64,000 bases of DNA from Oxytricha trifallax (taxonomy: Eukaryota; Ciliophora; Spirotrichea; Sporadotrichida; Oxytrichidae): contig ARYC01000199.1 in NCBI GenBank assembly GCA_000711775.1, forward strand, positions 62,001-126,000, written 5' to 3'. Below, piece after piece: positions 34,884 through 46,800 of this stretch (positions within the stretch are counted from its first letter, which is position 1; every line of letters starts with the position of its first letter). The notes under the pieces were generated by a model. It saw nothing but the letters and a program-made list of their open reading frames with translations, ran no database searches and was not told where the DNA came from. Both the position numbers and the translations under genes were made by a program.

Positions 34884-37800
34884 TCATTCATCGTCAGCAT
34901 CGGTTTTGAGATTTTTACCATCTGGGACAATAGCCTTTTGGACGAACTGACTCAACTTGGACTGATCATTTCTCTACTGCTTAATTTGTTCTTGAAGCAT
35001 TCTCATGACCTTCATCTGGTCAGCGGCCATAGTTTGCTAGATCTTCAGGACTGACTGTTGGGAACTGAATTGTTCGTTAATCTTCACAATGGCGTCAACG
35101 AACTCAGTCTTAACTGCACCTTAGATTCTTTGCTCTTGAGCAGCTCCTTGCTTCTTGGCACGGTCGTCTTGGTCATTGATGCGCTTCTTCAACTCTTTTT
35201 GGTTCTCAGTAATTTTAGCGTCTAAGTCGGTTTGTAAGGATGATACTTTGTCGAGAACTTAATAAGATATAAAAAATTTTCTAAATAATAGCGAATCTTT
35301 ATTTAATAGCATTATTTTTAAAAAAACTTATCTCTTGAGGGCATTGATTTAACCATCCCAGTTGTCTGCTTAGACTGAATCAAGATTCTTCTCATTAATA
35401 ATAATAAGGAACTGAGCGGATTTGAAGAGAGATTGACGATCAAATAGTGATTCATTTTCTGAGACAAGCATTACCTTCTCTCTGACTGATAAGTTAGTGA
35501 TATTTTCCAAAACTCTTGAGAAAGTATCTCCCATAATGGCAATGAGCAAGTTCAATAGTACAATAACCAAGAAGAGTGAGCCTGTGACGAACAAGAACCA
35601 AGCCAAAATGTAATCGACAGTGTTTAATTGATCAAAGAAGTCAAGTTAAAAGTCTCCTTGGGCCAATCTGTAAGAGTAAATAATTGACATGAAAACATTG
35701 CCTGGGGTTCCATCAGCTTCTTGAGTGAGACCTTGTTAGAGAATGTAGAAACCACCACTAAAACCAATGATTCCAATAGTAAGTACCATCAAGAAGTTCT
35801 TCATGTCGTTAACGATTTCAATAATCATACGGATCAATCTTGATGTGGACTCGAATACTCTTAAGAAGTAGAACAGCTTAATCCAAAGAATGATCAAACA
35901 TAAAGAAGCGATTGGTCTGTTATAATTAATTAGGGATTTTGATGTTGATTATGTTTTTGTATTTATTATAACACTGTTAGGCACAGATGGTATTCTATCA
36001 AAGAGAACCACAAGTAAACAGAGAGTATAACTGAACAAATCAGAGAAATTCCAGAAATCTGTGAAATAGTCTTTTGGATCTTTGATGAACTGTATAACTT
36101 CGACATAGAAGAAGTAACTCAACACATTGAATAAGATAATAGCGAAGATCCAGTTGAACATTTGTTGATACCATTCTTTTTCATCAGGCACTTCCTTGAA
36201 GTCAATATTCAAACAGTAAACTGTGAAGAGACCTAGCATGACAAAGAAGGGATAGAGAAGCTTATTGTGGATAGTGTGCTTAACCTGAAGCCATTGATAC
36301 ATAACCAAATACTTAATGAAGGGAATGTCCATAATAGCCAAATACTTCTTGTCAGAAAGCTTATCCATGATTTCTTCACCCTATTCGCTCAATAGTTTGC
36401 CCAAGTTAATATAGGATATTTCCACATCCTTTTTAGTCTCCTTAGGTTATCTGAATTTAGTATAGAATCTATCATCCATAATTGGTGAATCATGAGAATC
36501 AGCAACAAATCCAAGATCATTTGAGGTAATTTGGAACTTTTCCAAGTCCTTCATTCTAATGGTTTAAACTGTGATATTGTTCAAGTAGTTTTAGAATGCT
36601 AGTGAAGTGTTAGCATTGAGCAAGAAATTAGTAAAGCAAGAATTGATGACAGTTTGAGTGATTGGTACTGTTTTGCATTCAACAACGTAATGTAAAATAT
36701 CCTCAATGAGATCTACTCTCTTATCCATAGTGAGGCTGTACATCTTTTGGAAAATATTCATGTGGACTGGGTTCTTTTCTGAACCACCCTTGATTCCTGA
36801 TTTATCGATAGAATAGAAACTGAAGAAGAAATTTGTGATATGAGAGTGATCAAGACTTTCCTCATTGAATTTCTCTGAGATGTATGCAAGCAAATTTGAG
36901 ATTTATAATATTATGTGTACGTTATGTGATTAAATTATCATTCAATTATACTTGTTTTGGAATGTTTGATGTTCAAAGAGAGAATTCTTCTTTTCCTCAT
37001 CTGACTTTAGTTCATCTGCTTCCATTTAAGCTCTTTCCTCTTCTTCACTGTACTAGTTGTATAAAATATAATTATTATTATTTATAGTATTCCATTCTTG
37101 TCTGTTTATCGTAGTCAGCCATAAAAGCTCTCTCAAGAACTGATTTGTAATCACTGATTTTGTAGCAGAGATAAAATTTAAAGTTATCTAAAAAAGTAAG
37201 TATTAATGTATTTATTATTTTATTGGAACTTGTTTGACTTGAAGAATACAGTCTGTGGTTGTTGGTAGTCTCCATTTGCTAGTTCATCATCTACCTCCAT
37301 AGATAAGAGATTGAAAGCTAGTTGCAAATATCCTTGAGTAACCATGATTGTTCTATCTTCTGTAATTAATACTCAAATTTTTGAAAGTTAGTTTTCAATA
37401 ATTTAATTATTAATTTTTTTGGTAATAAATATGCTGTTTTAGATATCATAAAACATTGTATCAAGTCATTTTTAACTTTCTTCGACAATAAAATTTGAAA
37501 TCCTTTTTTTATTTTAATCGAGAAATACAACATATTGATTAATAATTGCATTTCTTTATTAATATTTAACAATCAAATTTCCACATTATTATCTTTTGAA
37601 AATTATACAAAGAATTTTTCTAGTTTTTTTATATTTTAGGTTTGAATGTTGAAATTGTCCATAGCATCATAATAGAATATTAATTTATATTAAGTAAATA
37701 AGTTGTGATATATGAGTGGGTGTTGATTTGATCACCTGGCCAGAAGAAGAAAGTAGAGAGTCCATTCTCCAAGTCATACACCACATTATCCTCTTAAATC

Positions 37801-40800
37801 CAAACGAATCTCTTGCACCCAGAAAGCATGTAAGTCTGACCCTCAAGATAATAAGTCATAATCTTGTCTCTTAAATCAAATACTTTTAGTAGTCTTGTGG
37901 AGTTATCCACTATCTGTAGAATTATTGCTAGCATAAATATCTTCAGTTAACATGGTTATAAAATGCTTAATTAAAATTGAATAATAAGAGGTGTTTATGG
38001 ATTCTGCAGTCTTCAATTTAGTAGATATACTCGTCAACTCCTACTATTTCCTTCTTAACATCTGATGTCTCATGAGTTTTGCTGTCAAATACAACTGTCA
38101 AGCTGTTAAGATCGAAAGTTCTTGCATGAGTTTCGCATTAACTTAAATACAAATTAATTTTATTCATTTTAAATCTCATAAACTATTCTAATCTTTTGTA
38201 ATTGAAATCGTTTTTTCATGAATTAATATTTACCTTATAACTCTCATCATAACTCTCCCATTTCAATATTCATCCATTCTTTCAAAATTAAAATTATAAA
38301 TATAAAAAAAGTAGTTTTGAGGATTGATTCTAGTACTGGTTTGATGTCTAGAACTCTATATCTTTCTGCATATTTATATTCAGCAAGCTTTTCTTTGGCA
38401 GTTACAACGAGATATAATGAAAAATTAATTTAAATATTTTTATTTACATATTATAGTCTCTTGATGAATAAACCCTGATTATTTTATTATGTAGAATTAT
38501 TTGTAGATTAATTAAATGAATTTATTTATGCATTAAATATATAAAATTTATTAATTAAATCAAGAGTGTCATCATTGATTGAACTATTTGACTAAACAAC
38601 CAACAATTCAAATTTAAGTAATTATAATAGCTTAGTAAATTAAATTTATTTAATTTACTATAAGTTTATATTCTTACGGTTTTTCAAAGAAGAATTTCTT
38701 ACTAAATCATAAAATATATCATTGCAAAAAAAAAATATCAATAAATATTGCTTAAATTTAAATTTCTAGATTCATCATTTGGCCTCTAATTAAAGTTAAA
38801 TAATAAATAGATAATAAGAGAATATGGGGATTATAAATCCGCAGAAGTGATAACGAAGTTGGGTTCAAACTTGAGTTTAGCAAGTTTATGTTCACCATGA
38901 CATTCATAGAAGAAGTAAAGAGTGTTGCTCAATCTATTTATCATAAATATATGACCATGCTCATTCACGTCTAAGACCATGTTGAAGTGAATTTGTGAAA
39001 TCTTTTGTGATTGCTCGTATTCAAACAAATCAGTGGTCATTTTCTCTTCATCGTAAGTGAATACTTCTTCATCGTCTTTCTTATCTTCTCTAGTAATTTC
39101 TCTCACTAAATTTCTTTGATACCTATTATTCAATACTTAGTCCATAAAATAGCTGGAAGCTTGAATATAAGGAATATCTAAGCCCTTGAATGGTTGCTTC
39201 ATGCCTTAAATTCTAACAACATTAGGGAATTCTTCGTCTTCTGGCTTCTCAGCTGGTTGGTCAGATGCCACTGGCTCAGTGTTGAGATGAACATGACTCT
39301 CTTCATAATCTCCTGAATGAAGTAGATTTTCTCTTACTGATGCTCTAACAGGACTAGATACCGAGTCTTGTTTAACGTTACGAGTTCTTCCAGACTTTCT
39401 TCTCTAGCTTTCTTCAAGCTTTTTCTTCTCAGCAAGCTCCTTCTATCTTTTTTGTCTAAGCTCATCGACAAGTACTTCATCATTTTGCATGAAATCAATC
39501 TCATCTGTAATTTCAGCATATTCCTACTTGCCATCGTTATCAAGATAATCGTTGTCATAATCTCCGACTTGAGGGCCAGGTAATTCAGGTTCTACATACT
39601 CTCTGATTTTTTCTGGTGAATTGATCATTTTGTTTCTTAATGATATATCTTCGATTGTTTCGATGTCCTTCTCAGCCAGAAGGAATGATTTGATAAGTTA
39701 AACTGAGTTTACTTTTACTCTGTATAAGAAAATACCTCTTTAGTATTTTCTGTTGGTAAAAGTTTGATCATAGAATCTATCTTCAAGATCTCCAACTCTA
39801 GTTCCTAAGATTGTAACGAATTTTCCATTTTAAGATTGCCTAAATCTCAAGATATCTAGAAATTCTTCACCAAACATATGTAATGGAACTTATTCTTCAA
39901 TTCCATTGAAGTACTTAATAATGAGTCCAGGGTAAAGATTGACAAGTCTGTTGTTCATTTTCTTTCTATGGAAAGATTAGGGTTTAATGGGTTGACCCCA
40001 ATCTTCAAACGATTGAGGTTTCATGCTTAAAGTAAACACTGATAAGCATCCTGCTTGTTTATCTATAATAGGAATAACTGGATGTCTGAATCTTCTATGA
40101 TCGAATTGAGGGATAACTCTTGTGTTATATAGGGGGCATACCATAAGAATCTATAATTAAAATTACAATATTTTAATCATTCCATTGCTACTCTTTGGTT
40201 AGAATTTATCATAGTATTCATATGGATTACCAACTTCATTTGATTTATAAAAAGCAGCAAGTCTAGCTTCATTGTAAGAGTAAGTGAATTTCTAGACCAA
40301 TTTAATATTAGTTAGATTGATGTTTGTAATTTAGACTCCAACCAGATATTTGTTCTCAATGTTAAAATTAATATAAAATGTTTTAAGCGCTAAGATCAAC
40401 GATTCCTTCTTGTGAGTAGAATATTGAGTTTGCAATAAAGATATCTCCCTTAAACTATTCATATAAATTGGTCTTCTTAGCAGTTTGAGTTTTGTCTCCA
40501 CCTGCATTTTCTTTACCTTTTCCCTTAAAGATATACTCAAGATTTATCAAGAGAGGAGATTCTTCGATTTATAGTTCAGTAGATTGATCATAGTCAGGTA
40601 GTGCGCTTGTGAACTTTCTCATGAGACAATTTGCGTACATTAAGTAAATGTCTAGTCTTCCTTGAACTAGAGAGTCAATGCTATATATTTAACCATGACC
40701 TTAATTTAAAATTTATGAATTCATAAATAAATCAATGTAGACTCCATAAATCTCATTTGATTGGTCATCATCGCTATAGTCCCATACGGAGTCGAGTGAT

Positions 40801-43800
40801 AGTAATTCTGGAAGTTGGAATGAGCCATCCATCTCATTTATATTAAAAAAATTACATGAACATAGAGAGACACATTTTAGTTAGATCCTTCCATTTTTTG
40901 ATTGATAATGCACCATTAACCATAAGATCTGTATTACAGCTCAGAATGTTCTCTAATTGGTTCCTGTCTCTTACTTTGCTTATGGAAGTGAGAGATGATG
41001 AGTCTTTAAATGCATTTCCCGTTTTTCCACTATTCAATATAGAGGGAGTTATACTTTGCTTGAATCTTAATCTCTTTGTGAAGTTTCCCTTGGTTGTCTA
41101 CAACTCCAGACCATTATCCCATTATAGCGAGTATGTCCTAGTTATATAAGTAAGAAAATTATAAAATAAAATATGGTAAATTTATAGCAGTAAGTTCTAT
41201 ATCTTATTAATCCTTGGAATTTGAAACTGTTTGTCATCTGATAGAATGACTTTATTTATTAGAAAGTAATGTTAAAGTCATTAGGAGTATAGTTGCTATT
41301 GATTACTGGAACATTCAATGAAATTTTGTTATTGTAAACAAGTGAGTAGATTGTCAAAGGTCTCATTCCTGGTTGAATAGCCATGAAGTGGTTCATGTAG
41401 TAATATCCTTTCAACGAGACATGAGTAAGATCTTTCATGTACACTTGATCATGATTGTAAATGCAAAAAGCATAGGGGTAGCATATTTCATAATGTTGGT
41501 TAAAGATATCAATATTAACTTTACTCCAAGTCCATTCAAAACCCCTGAAGTTGTTTGATTGAGTTTTTGATTGATGAAAGTAGACTATTAAAGAATGCTT
41601 TATTAGGGTTTTAAAAGGGTTTATGTAGGGGTTTAATGTTAAAATATTAGAAATTTAAGTGAGTATATGCGAGGTTTGGGGTCAGTTTATGACAGTGAGT
41701 ATAAAGATTTATTGTTTAAGTTGCGAAATGGATGTGATGAATAAAGTGAATAACCAAGCCTGTTCTGAATTATACGTCTATAGCAAGGCTACTCCATAAA
41801 TCTCCAGCAACTGTGAGGTCTCACTGTCTATTAGCATTAAATTTAAAAAGACAGCATCTAATTCTAAACCTAAAAGACCTCTAAAATTTTAGCAGCATCA
41901 TATCGAATATCTAATTAATGATAAGACTCTTAAAGACTGGGCTCATTTCTCTCTATCCTAGAGGGCTGTGATGTTTCATCGCCAATTTCCTCAGCTCACA
42001 TATCTGCTTAATCGATAGCTAACATATATAAAAAGAACGGAATATCTTACAAGACAGTCAATCGCATTAAGAGAGTGATTGACTTTAATGTTCCATTTTA
42101 TAAGACTAATTTAAATTATATATTCAATTAAATGCAGAGGTCTTAAGAGCATAATACAAAGTTTATACACGCTGACGAGGCAGTATTCACATTTAATACC
42201 TTCATATCGAGGTCTTGGTATAAGAGATACAGCAACATAGAGGTTTATGATCAAAAGGTTAAGGTATAAAATCATGCAATCCTTGGTGGAATCAGTGAAG
42301 ATAATGGGCATGAGACTTATGTTATCCACTCTCGCTCTATTTAGACTGAAGAATATATAAAATTTTCCAATAGCTCAGAGATAAGTACGCGGACTATAAG
42401 ATTATCCTGTTTGTTGATAACTTGTCAGTTCATAAAACTAAAGACTCAAGGAGAGAATATGAAAGGCTAAACATAACACATGTATTTAATGTTCCTTATA
42501 GCCCTCAGTTCAACGGAATTGAACTCTATTGGGCTTATTAAAAGGCCACTACAAGAAACTTAGGCTCTATCATTTGAAACACGATATGAAGATAGACATA
42601 GTAGATTTTATTAAGAGTGCTGCTAAAAGAGTCAGCGATGATAAGGCAAAAGTATGCGCAAAAGAAGGGAGATATTGTGTTTATAAATAAGTATTAGATT
42701 TAAACGAATGAATAAGTTCACTTATTAAATTAACCTATGAAGTGATTTGGCTTCTCTTTCTTTTATTCCTCTTAAGGCTTGCTTGGGCCCATGTTTCTTA
42801 TCTTTCTGCAAGCTCCTGCATCTATGTTAATCTCATCTTGCTTTTATAAATCTTTGAAGAAACTCTTACTCAATTCATGCTTTACTTAAGACTTTCTCTC
42901 TCTGCTTAATTTTCTGCTCTCTTTCATCGAGTAAATAGCAGTACCAGGATTTCTATAAAGCTAGAAGTCTATGCTTACTAGAGATGAATGGATGCTTCTG
43001 CAGTTCCTACAAGCACGAGTCACTGATTTTGATTCTCAGCTTCTTTTGATTCTCAGCTTCTTTTCTCTTCAGGAGAGATGCTGTAGCGTTTCTTGTGAGC
43101 TTCTTAAATTACTTCATTTAAGTACTCTGGTTTAAGAGTTCCAAGAACTCCAATGAAAAATTTTCTCTCTGGTAACTTATTTGAGAGTTGTAACTTTGAT
43201 GGTATGTACAGAGCAACATCTGGATCACTTATAGCATCATCATAGAGGTTTTTCATTGAGATTTCAGGGTAGTTAGGTATCTCAATCATTTTTATTTCAT
43301 TGGTCTTAAAACTATTTTCTCTTGACTTAGTAAGGCTTTTAAGAATGATATTTTTGTTTTTTTGTTCCTTCCTGTGTTGGCAAGAACAATCCAACTATGG
43401 TTAATATATTAGTATTTGATAAAAGCTTTCCTTGCTATACCAAATATCTATAGAGGTCCTCCTTACTAAATTTTCTTATCAATTCTTGAGATTGTATTCT
43501 CTTCATTGCTTCATTCTAAGACTCCATCTTGCTTCCACTTTCTATAAATGTTTATGAAATTTAAAATTATGGTAATCCATTCTGAACTTACTAAAATTTT
43601 ACTGCTAAATAGGGAGATCCACTTGGAGGTCAACCTGAACAGATAAATAGATAAAGATGGAGGAACATTCTCCAAGTTTCAGAGTTTGACTTCCATTTTT
43701 ATCAAACTTTCTCCATTATTTTGCTCCTAATAATAATTAATTTAATTAGGTGGTGCTCCTAATTTATTTAAACTTAATTAGGAGGTTATATTAAAGTTCA

Positions 43801-46800
43801 AAACCGTATTAGGTGTTACATTAAAAAAAATTAAATTTTAAAACCTCCCTCCTAAATTTACAAGAACAGCTTTAGGAGCACCACCTAACTTCACAAAACA
43901 CATTTAGGTGCATTTAATGAATAAAATGGATGAATTAGTAAATAAACTATCACTTAATTTAAGAAATATAAGACTAATGTCTCGTACTCTGTTCTCATTA
44001 AACCTCTCTAAACCTTTGAGGATATGCTCTTACTCTTGTATAAATATATAATTTAAATAGCTTGTATAATTAATTATATTGTTTATAAAATGAGCGGTAA
44101 CTTACTTAGAAAAGCGGCATTGCTTGGCATCAGCCAGCAAAAACTTTATTTCATGAATCAAAAGAAAATTGAGACTTGCGATGCCTCTACCTACTACAAA
44201 CCTGAAATTTTTTAACTTTAGGTATCAGACTTTGAATAGCAATTCAGTTGTTAAATAGAAATGCAGAGCTTAGAAATTTAATGAGATGTTCCAATGAAAA
44301 TGGTTGAAGAGGAGGAAGAGGAAAAAGAAATAAAAGTATTACATTTATGTGAATAGTGTAAGAAAAACTTAACTTATAAATCTTCTCCTAAGCGTCATAT
44401 CTTAGAGCAGCATTCTAACAAGCCAAAGCTTTATCTTAAGTATGATAAGATAGATGGAAAATATTTCTGCCCTTACTGTAATAAGCAATACAATCATTAT
44501 AGGAATCTAAAAGATCATCTACAAAACCATCATGGCAAGAAGTTTGAAGTAATAGATCCAGAGACTGGCGAAGCCTTCCTTTAAAAATGAAAGCTAAGAG
44601 ACCCTTTAGAAACTTTGGAACAAAGAGTAAAGAAAGAAAATAAGCTTATTAAAGCAGCAAGAAACCTCCCAACCTCAGAGATAGTAAAAATTACTCTTAA
44701 GCAGCATGCACTCAAACTTCCAATATTGAATATAATTGACCTTAAAGAGTGTAAATAAAGTTATCTTATCCTAGAGGATAAATTTGAGAAGAAAGTCATA
44801 ACAGATAAGTAGTTCGCATACAAGATATATCCGTTCAACTACTTCAAATGCGATGACAAGTATCAAATAGAATTCGTAAATGAATACCAAGAACTTACGA
44901 ATTCAAGAGATAGAAAGTGCAGATTTATAAAAAAGCTCGATGCTATTCTGTTTTCTCAAGATCATGTAGCTTTTCGTCTTCCTCTATACTAAATCACATT
45001 AAGAGACCAAATTTAAGATTAAAGAATACCAAAGTATTTACCTCTTATTCTTACAAATGTTTGTAAAGGCATTGAGGAGCTGCACACTCTTGGATATGTT
45101 CATAGAGATTTGGAGCCTGAGAATATAATGCTTGACTTTTTACCTCTCAGAGTAGTAATAATAGATTTCAATAGATCATAGAGAGTTGAAGCTTCAGGAT
45201 TTGGCAACTTGTATGGTACTCCTGGATACTTTCCAGAAAGAGAGGACTGGAGAGATGGTGATATTAAGTGGGATATATGGGCTCAAGCAGGAATAATTTG
45301 TGAAAGCGATATGGCAAAAATGATTACTATAGCTGCAAAAGAGAGAAAGATTCAAAACAGAGAATACAGCAATATCTAGACTAGAATATGATAAAAGGTA
45401 GAATGAAAGAAATGGCTGAGTTGATAATTATTAAGCCTAATCTCAGAGCTGACCATACAATTGATTAAAATGTAAGTTGGATAGGAGAAATAAAGTATAG
45501 AAAGCTACCTCATGATGCCAAAGTACTGTTTAAGCGAATAATAAAAATAAAACACCTGCATTAAACACTAATTTACATTACATTAAAACCCTAAACCCCT
45601 ACATAAACCCTATTAAAACCCTAATAAAGCATGCGTTAATAGTATTCTTTCATCAATAAAAAACTCAATCAAACAACTTCAGGGGTTTTGGGGTTTTGAT
45701 TCCTTCTTCTCTTTATCTTAAATCATTTCACAGATGTTGTATCTTAAAATAAAGATAATAATCTTATAGCATTAGGTAATAGCGCCTCATACTCTCCTAG
45801 TTATTAAATAAGAATACTTTGTAAACCTTTATCGTTAAAATAGAAAACAGGGTTCTTAAGTTCTGTTTTGAAAGTTGTAATTTAGTTTTCATTCAAATAG
45901 AAATAAGTTGTAGGAGCTTAGGATAACTTGAACATTATCATGAAGTCTTAGAACAGAGAAGCAATTTTGAATTCGCATTTACCCTTTTCGAGGTTAAGTG
46001 ATTCGTTTTTAAGCTTCAATTCTCCTTCTTTCTTAATTTTCTTATCTTTAGGGTCAATGTTGTACTTCATGAATGAAAGTGCTCCATCTTTCCAGAAAGC
46101 AAAGAGAGCTTTATCACCTTTTTCGTTAATTTAGAACATGTTTTCATACAAATTTGCTGCTTCATATTTATCAGAAGGTTCCATAGTGTACAAATCATTT
46201 CTGATGAATACCTCATTTTAAAATTATATGCAAACTCATAGTTATAGAACTTCTAATCGTTGTCGTACTTGACTTTCTTATAGAAAAAGCCATCCCTAAT
46301 TCTTCCAAAGCTACCACTAGACAATTCATATGATTAAAAATCTTGGCCATAGCTTTTTAAGTTTGTAAACTTTACTTTTGCAAAATCTATGAGATCGTAC
46401 TCATAAACTCTGTAAACTTGCTCGTATTCATCTTCTTCTTCCTCTGCAGCATCTTCTTCTTCGCCTTACTTTGTAGGTGAGTCATGATGCTTGGTTTCCT
46501 CTTCTTCAATAACAAGTTGCATGTCATCAGCATCCTTTTTATTCTTTTTTGTGAGTGATGCGCGGACAGATGAAAGTTCTTTCTTTTCCTTAATGATTTT
46601 TTATTTAACATGGTTAAGCATAAACAAACTCTTATCATAAAATCCAATAAATTCTGAGTTCATTTTCAAAAGCTTGGGTTCTTTGAATTGTGCGTTTAAA
46701 GCAAACACAAGCTAGATTGATTCACTTTTTGGATATTCCAAATTAAAGTTCATATATAGATAGCCACCATTTGGGTGTAATTCGAATTTTGTAAATTAGC

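Larger units (their letters stand above)
41537..45698 (+). mobile_element. Complete TBE transposon, 4162 bp, inserted in coding sequence
   Basis: Inverted repeats begin CAAAACCCCTGAAGTTGTTT on the left and, read inward, match the right end ending CTTCAGGGGTTTTGGGGTTTTG. The target duplication is ATT at 41534-41536 and 45699-45701, matching the ANT target known for TBE. The left end has one telomeric unit and the right has two. The three family genes are present in the usual order (transposase +, 22-kDa -, 57-kDa +), all apparently broken. Element and host gene are on opposite coding strands at the transposase end. Confidence 0.95.
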
